The notes under the pieces: model-generated
The model's input: only the letters and a program-made list of their open reading frames with translations
Told to the model about the DNA's origin: nothing
Databases searched by the model: none
Assembly: GCF_027744825.2 (NCBI RefSeq)
Contig: NC_071334.1
Coordinates: 64,888,937 to 64,952,936, forward strand
DNA: 64,000 nucleotides
Direction of reading: 5' to 3'
Source of the DNA: Synchiropus splendidus
Lineage: Eukaryota > Chordata > Actinopteri > Syngnathiformes > Callionymidae
In this document: positions 26,929 to 38,300 of the stretch, one piece after another
How positions within the stretch are numbered: the stretch's first letter is position 1
Layout of the letters: every line of letters begins with the position of its first letter
Program-made: the position numbers and the translations under genes

Positions 26929-29900
26929 TATGACAACTGTTCTCTCTCTCTCTCTCTCTCCCGTTTCAATACCTCAAATCATGTTTCAGAATGTTAGATG
27001 TGAGGTTCAGATACACGTCGTCTTCTCTTTAACCCACATGTGAGAAGCTCTCTCCCACGAAAATGGTTGAGAATCAAGAGCAACACTGTTAAATCGTCAA
27101 GGCCACGACCCCTGGCTGCAGTGCATCAGCAACCAAACTTTAATTTGTGCCACTTCTTTTCAATGCCAGCCCTTTTGAATCTGAAGTCATACTGTGTTGT
27201 TCTCAGCTATTTGAATGATAAAAAGTAATTGGTGGTGGGAAATGGTGGCACTATTTACTTCCTCACCAATCTACCTACACTAGGTTCTGAACGTGTTGCC
27301 CAGTCGTGGAAGGTTGATCTCTGACCCGAACTGCTTCACCTTATTCTTAAATTTGGCCCCAGGTTTTGTTTCTTCACATCAGCAGGTCCACAGCAGCTGT
27401 CATCTGAGTAAGTGTGTGTGACTGGAATGACTCATCTTGGATGAGCTTCTCATCTGTTAAGTGCTTTGTGCGTCACTGCCGTATGAAAATTGTCATCGAA
27501 ATTGCATTTATTAATTCATACTCATTATTCATTGACTCATTAGGTGCGACTTTAATGCTGATGCCAAACTATTGTTGCTTCAGCTGTCTCTGCATCACGG
27601 GTGTTTTAACAATGACAAACCATAGATACACACACCTGATGAGACGCAGACAGATGGCACAACAGTCGAGTGAAATGTTCACGTCTCCCAGATCAAAATT
27701 CACCGCCTGAGCTTCTGCTGCCCTATTAAACAGGGGTGCTTTGTTCTCCTCAGCGTTAAATGAATTAAAAGGGCGAGCGGCCAAAAGGCTTCAGATCCAG
27801 CAGTGTGTCTTGAGCATGTAAAGCCAGAAATTGCAGTTTGTCCTCCAGTTGCCTGCAGCTGATTCAGTGATGGATTTGCTTTCGCCGCACCGCCACCACC
27901 ATTTTTCAAAGGTCAAGCTGTGTTAATGCCCAGATGATAAGAAAAAGACAGACTTTAAAGGCATTAAATTAGAAGCACCAAAAATCATGTATTCAAATGC
28001 CACTGCGGTTTCCGCACTTGGTCGCTCGAAAAAGTTTTGGGAAGAATGTCAGAGGGATGAGCATGGCGGCTCGGCTAAATGGGCCGCAATAAGTCTTCTG
28101 CTTGAGAAATGGCGAGGACAGTCAGGCGAGAGCCGGTTCTGCACCACGAGCTATGTGGATGGTAGCATACGGAGGCCTTGAGCAGGTGGCTCTTACATCT
28201 GGCCCATTAGCTCTCCACCTCAGCAATGACTCTCAGAGCCAGCGAGAGCCTGTTGAAATAATATCATCAGGACCTGTAAGTGCTAAAGGCCACGTTGTCC
28301 ATTGCCTGCTCAGAAAAGCAAATCAGCCACGCTGCACTCATGACTTATATGCTCTGATGAAGCATCCACTCCAGAATGATTATCCTTGCAAACCCCTGAA
28401 CCCAGTCCATTTCAGGGAGAAAGTGTCACCGCGCCAGATTAATAGGATTTACTCTCTTTTGGCACCACAGCACTTCAACAAATACAGTGGTTTACGTGCC
28501 GACAAATAAGGAACTTTCAAAGTAGTTTTTTAACAACAAAAAAGTTATTCAAGAATTGGGTCTTTTGATGGGACACAAGAAGGAATTCAGTGATGAAAGT
28601 GTTCGAGTTCTTTTTCCTCATCAATAATATAACAGACGGCAAGTAACTTCCATATTAGCAGGGCAGATAAAACTCTCGTATGGATTTGGTGGTATTGTTT
28701 TCCATCTGAAAAAGAATATATGATTATGAAACAAATAAACTTAGATGCGTAATAGAAGTGCAAGCAACAAAAGTAGCACAGCATATTAATTGCAACTCAA
28801 TACCTGAAGCAACCGTCCCAACGGCAACGCAGTACACCATCCTATTTTGGATCAATTGCCACGTTACTTCGGATGTGAAGAGCAATTTTGCGATGCCTGT
28901 GGAATCGATTCACACATGACTTCGTCCGAATAGAAGCAACTTCTGAATAAATTTACACTCAATTTGCATGTGGAAAACTCGCTGGATGTAGAGGAAACCC
29001 ATATCCCTATATTTATTTTGGTGTACCGTATTTTCCGGACTATAGAGTGCACAGGAAAAGAAAAATAGATCTTTTTCGTAGACAAGCCACACCGGTCCAT
29101 AAGCCGCGGGTGCTGTCTGTGCCGCAGAAAATGCATGAGGATCACTGCTAGTCATCCTCTAGTTCTGGTTTTGAAAACGGGCTCCAGCATGGAGAATGAC
29201 TCATGAAACAATCTTGGCAATGTTCTGAACTTGAATCATGAGCTCCTCACATCTTATTTACATTTAAAGTGTTCAGTGCTTTCACCCTCCAGTAGATCGT
29301 CTCTGTTGGCGAGAACAGCGCAATTTGAGCGCTTTCAAGGTAAATAAAGCGCCGGTGATGTCATCGGTTTGATGTGACTGTGCTCAATATTTTTGTCAGC
29401 TCTTCAGACTGTAAAAATTCGGGGGATGCTCCGAGACACAGGGAGAGCACTCAGCGGAAGCAGCTGTCCTCAACCTCTTTTATGAAAGTTTCCACTCTGG
29501 ACGTTTCAAGTTTGAGATTCAGGTGGCCAAAGAACGCTGCATCTGACACACACAAAACAGCAGCGTATTCAGTCTATTCAGTCTTCAAACAACACCCGAG
29601 AAAAGCTGGTCATCTGGCTCTGTGAAATTAATGATTACTTCTTGGGCAATATGCTTCCACCAACGAACGCTAATACCACTGGTCACGAGCGAATGTCACG
29701 CTCAGACTGGTGAGTGTCTGCGAGTGCCCGCTGGTTCCTGCAGTTTCACCTTCATGAGTGCTGAAAACTCTGTGCTCCGTCAAGTGCTGGTGTTTTAAAT
29801 ATCATATTTAATTCGTGAATTGAAAAAAAAAGTAGACATGCTGTTGCCAAGCGAGCGGCGAGTCGGCAGGGAAGGAAGGAGGATCACATGCATCACAAAC

Positions 29901-30165
29901 CCCGGTGCTTCAGCAGAGTGCCGGCTGTCACTTGTGATCGGATTTTGTGATCAGCAATGGCAGGCGGTGATCGACATTCACCGATCAAGCCGCAGGCTTC
30001 AGACTGCGAGAAAAAAGTAGCGGTATTAAATATGGTATTTCAAAACTTTTTACTACTACTACTTACAACTTTTACTTCCTGTAATGTTTGGGGAGTCTTG
30101 GATTGAGTGCATTGTAAGGAGTCTCCCACTTTCTGACAACAAAATCCTACATTGCGAGACATCCA
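26929..30165. other. Non-coding stretch with a (TC)n run
   Basis: A (TC)n run of about 10 units lies at 26940-26960. No exon chain or protein similarity was seen in the remainder; the 135-codon frame at 28102-28509 is unsupported. The repeat fragment at 29024-29120 is listed separately. Confidence 0.5.
29024..29120. repeat. Fragment of a 'CCGTATTTTCCGGACTATA' repeat
   Basis: Starts 'accgtattttccggactata', a terminal sequence seen in a dispersed vertebrate DNA-transposon-like repeat, and continues with 'cacaccggtccataagccgc', which fits its internal direct repeats. The opposite terminus is absent, so this is a truncated copy. Family recognition is from memory. Confidence 0.55.
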
Positions 30166-30530
30166 CAACCAATCCTCACTCCCTTGGGGTAAAATACTGA
30201 CTTTGGGAAGAAGACTTTTGCATACTATAGTGATGCCAAAGGCAGCACAGCAGGATGTGGCGCATTAGGTTTTCAATTGACGCACATGTTCCGTGTTCCA
30301 CAGCCTGTGGGTAGGTAGCTCATCACGTAAATGAAAGACAGAGGTTGGGTTAGGTAAAACGTGATCGTGTTCCTTTTGTTCTACATGTAACAATCCTATA
30401 TAGAGGCCCTGGAATAGCTTTGTGTTTCACTCATGGTGACTTCCTGAGAGGGTCACATCAGGGGTTATAAATTGCAACTGACATCCAGTGCAACTCTTCT
30501 GAACATCTCTCCCCCTGGAACACTAGACTG
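30166..30530 (+). mobile_element. Truncated copy of the 652-bp inverted-repeat element
   Basis: Collinear similarity to 43455-43790: the left terminus 'ccaatcctcactccc', then 'aatactgactttggg', 'ttgacgca', and finally 'ggggttat' followed by 'gcaactgacatccagtg'. Similarity fades after about 30530, and the right terminal repeat seen at 44083-44106 is missing, so this is a decayed and truncated family member. Confidence 0.65.
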
Positions 30531-30614
30531 GAAGGTCTTTACAGCTCTGAAATGCTTTTTTCCCTTCTCTCATGAAAGCTTTGAGGTGGCTGTACGTTAA
30601 CATGCAATGTGTAG

Positions 30615-30616
<2 letters not shown>

Positions 30617-30691
<75 letters not shown>
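30617..30691. repeat. (TA)n microsatellite
   Basis: About 37 uninterrupted TA units. The Ile-Tyr repeat frames on the minus strand here are artefacts of this tract. Confidence 0.97.
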
Positions 30692-30693
<2 letters not shown>

Positions 30694-32832
30694 CAACGTG
30701 GGACTGAGGATGTGTTGACACAAGGTGCTTAGCTTGGTCAAGAGCTCAGAGCACAACTGGGCCTCTGTAAATGATCCGTGACAAAGATTGTCTTTTGTTG
30801 GTGGGAATGTTTTGCATGCGGTAGACAATACCTTCATTTGAAAATCCTTCATTTGAAGTTTAATTTACTGAAGAAAGTTTGTAAAAATCTGATATGGATA
30901 TGGCGTCATCACTTGGTGCCAGATTGGACTCATTTGGTACCAACACCTGCAAAACCATACCCTCCTTGTCGGAGGTAGTAATTGGATGTTCTGCAGAACT
31001 AAAAAAGTCAATCATCAGGAGGCCCTTGACCTCTATGTGGATTTTCTTTTTTTGTCTCAGTCAAGTAATTAACGCAGTGAGAGCCGCCAGGTTTGTGGCC
31101 TTTACTTTCCAGTCTGCAGTCCCCTGACTCTCAGGGACAAAACCTCCACCTCCAAAAGCACGTCTCTTGCCTGGAGCACTGCACTGAGTAACATATTCGA
31201 TCCATCAACCTCTACGCCCCGACACGTAAAGCAAGAAAAAAAAAGAAAGTGCTGTGATGGCAAATTTCTCATCCATATCATATTCAAGCCACAGAACATC
31301 CACCTATGCTCACGCCGGAGAGCGAAACAGAATTCAGCAGGGATGGTTGTGGGAGGCAGAGGGTGGACTTTGAAGACAGATTACCGGATCACGTCATGAA
31401 AGGAGATTTTGCCACGAGCAAGATTCCGTTTCAGGGGAGAGAACTCTCAGTGCATGCGGAAAGGAATGCAGATGCTTAATATGAAGGAAGAGTTCATTTT
31501 CATGTCAACAGAAGAACACTGCATGGAGAGAAAGACGTCCTCCACGCTGGTAACTTGTTATTTTTATATCCACTGTTGTCCATGTCTTGCACAGACTTGT
31601 TCAAATCAGCTCATCATTAATCCCTGACTATACAGGAAATAGGACAGCGCAAAGTCAAAGGCGGAAACGTTCAGAATGTTCATAATTCCATACGACTCTA
31701 CGGAACACCCCCAAGAAAAAAATCTCTTTTTCCTTTTCTTCAGTCAGCATATCCTGTCGGGGTTGCTACAGCCAGTCAGTTTCCTCCCCCCGAGCCTGTC
31801 TTATGCATCCTCCTTAGTCACTACTTTCCTCTTCATATCAACCTTTATCGCATCCCGTTACACGCCATAAAAATCCCTTCTGATTCATTTTCAACTTACC
31901 CTGGTTGTTTATTGGAACAATGTTTGTTCAATTTGGAGTCATTACGCATGCAAACAAACACTCTGATTAAGTGAGGCAACAAAACAAAGTCATACTAGAG
32001 ATGCATTTCAAATATCATTGGTAGCATTGAACTCTATGGGTTTGCAACCGCCGCACACAGAAGAAAGAGCCCCATCGCACTCCTCTCAATGATGAACCCT
32101 TCCATAGAATGCTGGTTCAGACGGCAATCCACAACCAACAGACAGACAGTGACTAAAACACCAGTCTTATTTCTTCCTTGTGCGGATTCTTGGTCGACCT
32201 TGGTCGATGGTTACCTGAATTGTATAGTGTTACTTAAACGTCATCTGCCTGCTACACTGCGGGTGAGGGTTTATTTTGAGAGAGGGCCAAGATGCTGGCG
32301 GTTTTTCTGAACAAGTAGGAGTAAATCTTGGAATCACAACCTGTATTCAGGGGGCATCTCTGTCCATGCTTCATCATTTGAATCAGACAAGTGGTGCTGG
32401 CTCAGCAAAAAAGCCTGCAGCTCATTACAGCGAACTGAACCGGAGAGACTTCCGTCGTTCTCTTTGGACTGGAACCACTGTTGTTTCAAAAAAAAAAACA
32501 GAAAGCAGAAGAAGACAAAAGAACAGAAAACCCCTCCAATTCAACAAATCCACCTGCAGCAAAAATATGTGAATAGATCTGTTCGATCCCTCATCTGCAC
32601 CTGGCTTGGTCTCATTAGGCTTTCTAAAGCTGCTTCAGACTCGACAGAAGTGTTAAGCAAGAGTGAGACCCCAGACAGTCGTGAAAGTGCTGAAACAGCA
32701 GACTCCACGTTTTCCATCTTCCCACCGCCAATTCCTCATTGATGGATTCGCTTCACCCACAAAATCATTTGGGAGCTGAGGACAAGACAGTTTGGTCATC
32801 GTCCGCCCGTCATTTTCCCCCCACAATTTTGC
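30692..32832. other. Non-coding stretch, nothing recognised
   Basis: No supported exon or delimited repeat; frames reach 98 codons at most and overlap one another. Confidence 0.5.
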
Positions 32833-33190
32833 TTAAGTTATACATTTTGAGCATCTCAATACTCCAATATTAATGTGCTTCCACTTGACTGCCACCACCG
32901 TCATGTAGATCAGAAGATCAATCGTGCGAAATTCTTGTTTTTCAGGCACAAATGTCAGAATGCTGGTGTCATCTGCCTTTCCACTCTTCATCCTCTTAAG
33001 AAATGCCATCACCTCCACCTTGGTCATTTCCACAACTACCTGGGCCACTATTTTGCCTTGATCTTTCATACTTCACCACTTCAGTCAATAGTTCCCTGAA
33101 GTATTCTTCGCACTCGTCTCTTGAATTGATCTGTCCTTTGTGTTGTGTTGAGTTGATTCTAAACATTCTATGAGTCATAATATTGAGCAT
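32833..33190 (-). pseudogene. Decayed LINE reverse-transcriptase fragment (RTE-like)
   Basis: Two overlapping minus-strand frames together resemble the segment just before the polymerase core of an RTE-type LINE ORF: 'ECEEYFRELLTEV' (33190-32996 frame), then after a frameshift near 33070 'MTKVEVMAFLKRMKSGKA' (33069-32833 frame). The EYF-ELL and KRMKSGKA motifs are characteristic of the entry to the reverse-transcriptase domain in many LINEs. The catalytic motifs are absent, so this is a short 5'- and 3'-truncated relic. RTE is my best guess for the clade. Confidence 0.6.
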
Positions 33191-33968
33191 TATAAGTGGA
33201 GCAAGTCAACACGTGGTTGTGTCGCAGGTTCAAATCTTGCTTGTGGTTCCATTACCACATATCTTTCTGAAGCGGAAGAAGCTGCTGCTGTCTCCGATGT
33301 GGCAGCCAGCCTCATCACCGAAGGCCACTAAAAGCGACCTGATCTGCTGGGTGAAAATAATGACTTCAGCCATGTGAAGTGAAGATAATTCCAAATACTG
33401 AAAACACAGAGAATGGGTTAGTAAAAGAACACAGCATTTTTGTGTGTAGATTTTTGCCTTCCAAAGCGTCTTGCATTACGTCGACTGTGGACAGTGGGGG
33501 CACTTTGAATGCAGAGTTCAGTGAATCTAGCTGGTGAAGGTCAGGTTGAGCATGTGGTTTTATTTTTGGAGCAGTCCATGAGCAGGCAAGATGAAAATAA
33601 AGCGTGGCTGATGAACTTGAAGTAAGCTTCTGCAGCTAAAACGGCCTGGTTAATTAATTGATGGCGGTGACTCACAGAAGCAATTTACTTTGAAGATCCT
33701 GTTAAAAATGTATTAAGTGGAGAGCATTTTTAGTTACATTAACATTAATAAATTCCCACAGACACCATTGAGTGTCACTTCAGTGGCATGGAACAACATC
33801 CCATGTATAATGAGAAGACTGGATCAGGGGGTGCGACGCAGGTCTGCAAGTCGTAGTGGCACTGGAGGAGACCACTTTCAGCCGGGAGTTAAGCCTTGTG
33901 AGGTAGGTTGTAGGTCGCTGTCATTGTTCAGTGAAAATAATTTAAATATTTTTTTTATCATATAATCC
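33191..33968. other. Non-coding stretch, nothing recognised
   Basis: No gene seen. 'ggttcaaatc' near 33228 resembles a tRNA B box but no matching A box or tRNA fold could be drawn. Confidence 0.5.
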
Positions 33969-33985
33969 AATTTCTTTCAAAGGCC

Positions 33986-34234
33986 GCTGCTCCTCCACAT
34001 CGAGAGGAACCAGCTGAGGTGGCTCGGGCATCTGATCTGGATGCCCCCTGTTCCGGGCATGTGCTACCGGGAGGAGAGCCCGGTGAAGACCCAGGACTCG
34101 CTGGAGAGATGATGTCTCCAGTCTGGCCTGGGAACGCCTCGAGGAGGTTTGTGCGGATCGGGAAGTTTGGGCTTCTTTGCTCCGAATGCTGCCTCCGCGA
34201 CCCGACCCCGGATAAGCGGCAGAAGAAGAAAAAG
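33986..34234 (+). mobile_element. 5'-truncated Rex3/RTE-like LINE insertion with 17-bp duplication
   Basis: About 249 bp matching the last part of the LINE at 46311-46889, in the opposite orientation: 'ctgctcctccacatcgagag', 'cggcagaagaag' and the PRPDPG-encoding 'cccgaccccggataagcgg'. It is bracketed by the direct repeat AATTTCTTTCAAAGGCC (33969-33985 and 34235-34251), a typical target-primed insertion scar. The reading frame is broken by small deletions. The perfect 17-bp duplication suggests a fairly recent insertion of a dead-on-arrival copy. Confidence 0.9.
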
Positions 34235-34251
34235 AATTTCTTTCAAAGGCC

Positions 34252-35570
34252 TTATCAAGCTGATGGTGGGCTGGCACTAACCAGACTGAAAACAAATAAT
34301 GTTGATCATATTCCAGCTGTGGTCCAGTTCTTTTCTTTGGTCTCATCCCAGCAGCCTCGGAGGCTGAACCTCAAGTCTGTGGCTGCTGACTGAGATCTCT
34401 GCTCTGCCTCTGTAAGACATCAAGCTGCAGTCGAGACTTCTGTCTCCCAGTGCATCTCTTCAAGTGTTGAGTGATATTATTACTATTGTGAGATTGTTTC
34501 CCGCTAGATAAGATCTATGAATCAATTTATCTGCATCCGTGTTGTCGTGGGCTACATTCAAAGATAATGCAGTATTAAATCACAGGTTTATTTACATAAT
34601 TGTAGCATAGTATATAATAACTTCAATCTGCATTGATTGGACTCAGTCAGCTTGTTATTTTTAATGCTCAACTATACTCATAAAAAAGTTTTCAGGCATA
34701 TTTTTGCATCAAAAGTGAGGTTCCAGAGCAGACTGGTGCAGTCGCCCAGGGATGCAGAAGTGGCTTCTGCTGGGCGAATGCAACGCTGTTCTGCCTGCAT
34801 GTCCTGACACTGTGGGCAGACAGAGGGTGGAACTTCTTTTGTTCTGGAGAGATCACCTCAAATGATCATTCATTCACCCAGTGCCTTGTAGGGCACCATC
34901 AGTAAGGTGCAGTACCATGCAAGGTGCTATGCATACACTATACATGTATCCCAGCCTGGCTCCCGCCCTATAGAACTATGGAATGTCACGGCAGGATGAA
35001 CATTTTACTCCATTGAAACACCTAAGTGAAAACAAGCCATGCTGAAGGTTGACTGCAGCGCCAACATCGGACGCAAAAGTGTGCTTGCAAGGCGTTGCTA
35101 TTGGACGCCTTGGGAAGTAGAAATGTGTGGAGGACGTTCATTTGAGGATTTTTAAAAATGTAATTTGTTTCCAAATGGTCATTAAACGGATGTCATACTG
35201 ACACTCCACTCTGCCCGGTGCTGTCAGGTTGTACAACAGTAAAATCTGATGGACTGGTTGATCACCGTTGTAGATTGTTGACGTTTGTTCATTCATTGTC
35301 TGTTTATTTATTCAATGTATGATTTATATTATGTATTATTATAGATAAAAGATTTGTTTATCTTGACTTAAATTGTATTTATTTTGTCATGATATCTGTT
35401 TGTATAATATGGATATTTATTTATTTGTCTTGTGTTGATTCACAGCTTGTGACTTCACTATTATTATTTTTTTTGCTGATGCTTTGTGTCTTTTGCATCA
35501 TTTTATTTGTTTTTTGTTGTGTATCTTTAATGTCTTAAAGTCTATCTGTGTCTTTGTTGTTATTGGCTTG
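34252..35570. other. Non-coding stretch, nothing recognised
   Basis: No gene or delimited repeat; T-rich sequence from 35280 to 35560 may belong to the LINE tail that follows but I cannot place its left edge. Confidence 0.45.
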
Positions 35571-35645
35571 CTCCTAACATGTTGAATTTACCCACTGTGG
35601 GACTGATAAAGGGCAACTAATAGAATAGAATAGAATAGAATAGAA
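35571..35645 (+). repeat. LINE 3' end with (TAGAA)n tail
   Basis: The phrase 'acccactgtgggactgataaag' followed by five TAGAA units has the form of the 3' terminus of an abundant fish LINE (stem-like 'cccactgtggg' plus AATAAAG-like word plus short tandem tail). A related but reversed terminus lies at 37500-37550. Clade assignment is uncertain. Confidence 0.55.
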
Positions 35646-35664
35646 CTGCTTGGTAACTACTGCC

Positions 35665-36387
35665 TGTCATGGTTTGTGCTTTTACTTTGTCACTTCCTGT
35701 GTTCCGGTTCCTTGTTTTCTTGTTTGCTCTCTCACCCCCTCCAGCTTCATGGCAGCGCAGCTGGTCCTTCCACAGCTGGTCATTCCACTGATTGCCTCTG
35801 CTGAGATTTATACACCTGGAGAACCAGCATGTGCTGCCAGATGATCGTCTTATGTTCTCATGGTACGTTCTCTCTCTCTCGATTGCTCCGTTCGCTTGTG
35901 ACCCTGTTTATCTCTCTGTTTTGTTCTGCGTTCTGTCACCCTTGTCTCTCTTCTCACTCTATCTAGCTCTCCTATCGCTTGGTCCCTGTCATTAGCTCCG
36001 TGTTAGCTTCCTCAAGTGTTACTCGCTACATTAGTTCAGCCTGTGTGCTGTTATTTCCTCGGTTAGAGTGTTTGTTTTCACCTCTACCGAGCGTCTTCTG
36101 TTTTGTATTAGCCTCGTCAGAGTTATATCCGAGTGCCTCTTAGTTGTCGCTGTTTTCTGGCTTGTATTTCTTACACCTGCTTTCTGTTTCAGGTTTATCC
36201 CCTCCGTTCACGTTTGTTCTCTGCGCTCTGCTTCTGGTGTCGTCACCTTCCGCTTTAGATTTCTGCCTGTGCATTATTTTGTGTTTATTGTAATAAACCC
36301 TGTGATTAACTGTTAACCTCGCTTGTCCGAGTCCTCTGAGTTCAAAGGCATCTGTTCTTGGGTCACCTTAGCTTAGCAGTCATGACA
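35665..36387 (+). mobile_element. 723-bp solo LTR with 5-bp target duplication
   Basis: Begins TGTCATGG and ends TCATGACA, giving the 5'-TG...CA-3' termini and short inverted repeats of an LTR. It is flanked by CTGCC on both sides (35660-35664 and 36388-36392), a 5-bp duplication typical of Ty3/Gypsy-like and retroviral-type integration. A polyadenylation signal AATAAA lies at about 36291, close to the right end as expected of an LTR. No internal gag/pol sequence or second LTR is present, so it probably arose by LTR-LTR recombination. Strand is inferred from the AATAAA. The small frames inside are not genes. Confidence 0.82.
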
Positions 36388-36392
36388 CTGCC

Positions 36393-37300
36393 ATGTTGAA
36401 GATGTATTGAATAATGTGGACAGTTATGACTGCAGGGGTGGTGAGAGACGTTATGGTGGATGTAAAAATGTCAAAAGTTTGGAAGGTGAGACGCATAAGC
36501 AAAAAAAACAAGGCAGGTTTTTTTCACATTGTTGAATGCACTTTTGTATCTCAGGTTTTTGCTGAACCCATCGTCTCAGTTTCAGTCCTCCAACTTATGG
36601 TGAATCATCCAAATAGACTTTTAACATGTTTCATGTGTTTGTTTGTTTTATTTCTCAAGCGATGAACTCAATTAACCTGCGGCTTGAATTATTACCGGTG
36701 TCCATCGTGCTTACTTACACAGGGCCTTCAAGGTTTAAGCGTCTGTGTCAGCGCCGAACAAGGCTGAAACGCTTGATTTCAACAAGGTTGCATCAATCTG
36801 TTCGACTTAAAGCAGAGAGAGGGAAATGCACGCCGCTGAATCGCAACGATATATTTCTGTGATCTACAATCAGCCGCGAGAGAAGCAGCTGGAGTCTTGT
36901 AAATCTTTCTCCCTCTCTCTCTCACGAGGACAATTCTAATCAAGTTTGCTGTGCCTGTCTGTGTTTGTTTCATCAAAACAACGGCGCGGCAGGGTGTCAT
37001 GGTGATTAAGGAGATCGCCCTTCAGCTGGAGCAAGCTGTGTGCTCAGGCCCCTACGTTGGCGAGCATCTGTCCCTGTGTGAGTCTCTGAGCAACGCAGCC
37101 GTCCTACGTCCACTTAAAGGGAGACTTGTCCTGTTTTTTGACATCAAGACAGAGACTGTGGCAAAGGCTTTATAAGAATGGAAAAATATGAGAAGAAAAG
37201 ATCATGGTCCAGAACAACAGTGCTCAAAAACTCTTTATACGTTGCTTTTTCCCCTTTCTTTTGCATGTTGCGGTCTGTTGCAGTGGGCAGGTTTTGCCAT
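36393..37300. other. Non-coding stretch, nothing recognised
   Basis: Short frames only, without splice or similarity support. Confidence 0.5.
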
Positions 37301-37480
37301 ACTTGTGAGTACCGAGTCTTGACATTTTGGCCGGTCCTCACAAGGTTTAGAGAGTTAAAACGTCAGTACAAGTAGTTTATTATAATTGAGTTTAAGTTTG
37401 GTTCAGACTCCTGGTTCAGGTTAGCCATTTGTTTTGGATGGTTAGGTTTAGGGGCAGAGGCAGGGGAAAGGGTAATGGCA
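37301..37480. repeat. Unassigned repeat, copy 1 ('ggccggtcctcacaagg' family)
   Basis: Shares 'gccatttgttttggatggtt' and the following 'aggtttagggg' with 38190-38230, and its 'gtcctcacaagg' word belongs to a phrase I have seen dispersed in fish genomes. A LINE fragment lies between the two copies. Confidence 0.5.
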
Positions 37481-37487
37481 ATCAGAC

Positions 37488-37975
37488 TTAGAGACTTAGA
37501 CTAGACTTTATTGATCCCTTTGGGATGACTCCCTCCAGGAAATTTACATTTCCAGTGGCAATAGGGCAAGAAAGGGCATACAGTCAGGAAGAGCATCACA
37601 CAGAATGAGAAAATAAAATAACACTAATAACCTAAAAATTGAAAATAAAAAGTTAAAATTAAAATAGATTATTGCACCATAGAGACGGGTATTGCACGTT
37701 GAACGTTGAAGTGTCCATTACTATGTAGTGTAGCGTAGCGTACCCTGCTACTTCCTCCCCCCAAGTGAGGAGTTGTAGAGTACGATGACATGGTGTACAA
37801 AAGAGTTCTTGAGTCTGTTGGTCCGACACTTGGGGAGCAGCAGCCTTTCACTGAATAGGCTCCTCTGGTTGCTGATGACGGTGTGCAGAGGGTGGCTGGT
37901 GCTGTCCATAATATCCAGCAGTTTGTCCAGAGTCCTCAACTCTGCCATGGTCACCAGAGAGTCCAGCTCTCACGT
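37488..37975 (-). mobile_element. 5'-truncated LINE, C-terminal reverse-transcriptase ORF remnant
   Basis: On the minus strand, 37954-37748 encodes 'ELRTLDKLLDIMDSTSHPLH' and then a basic stretch with 'RLLLPKCRTNRLKNSF' and 'IVLYNSSLGG'. This resembles the extreme C-terminus of fish CR1/L2-type LINE ORF2 proteins (HPL..., RTxRxxxSFxP, LN motifs). It is followed by the 3' region 'gggatcaataaagtc' and an imperfect tail of 'ctaagtct' units at 37488-37510. The upstream part is missing. The clade is inferred from general motif layout. Confidence 0.65.
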
Positions 37976-38029
37976 CCTCACAAACATAACAAAACAAAGC
38001 TGTGTTTGTGTGTGAGGGGGTGATATGTC

Positions 38030-38300
38030 AACATGTATAGCTCTGCTTGTGGGGACCAATTCTTGGAAACACGCGTCCTTTTGGGGACCTTTTGCAATTT
38101 GCGGGTATTTGTTAAGCCTCATTTTTAGTATTAAAACCTCAAAATAACTGACTTAATAACTGAATATGCGTTTGTTTTAGGCCCTGGTTAAGTTTAGCCA
38201 TTTGTTTTGGATGGTTACGTTTAGGGGCTGAGGAAAGCATTAAAGTCAATGAAATGTCTCCACAAAACCTAACATGTGCATGTGTTCATGTGTGTGTGTC
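38030..38300. repeat. Unassigned repeat, copy 2
   Basis: Contains the same 'gccatttgttttggatggtt' block as 37301-37480, plus 'gtggggacc' and 'ttttggggacc' words. A short related piece ('gtgaggaccggggg') may occur at 44735. Ends are not defined. Confidence 0.45.

Noticed and set aside
33203..33240. A tRNA B-box-like 'ggttcaaatc'
   Set aside because: No A box at the right distance and no cloverleaf could be drawn; at most a SINE fragment.
35650..36316. Three small plus-strand frames considered as exons
   Set aside because: They fall almost entirely inside the solo LTR and have no similarity to genes.
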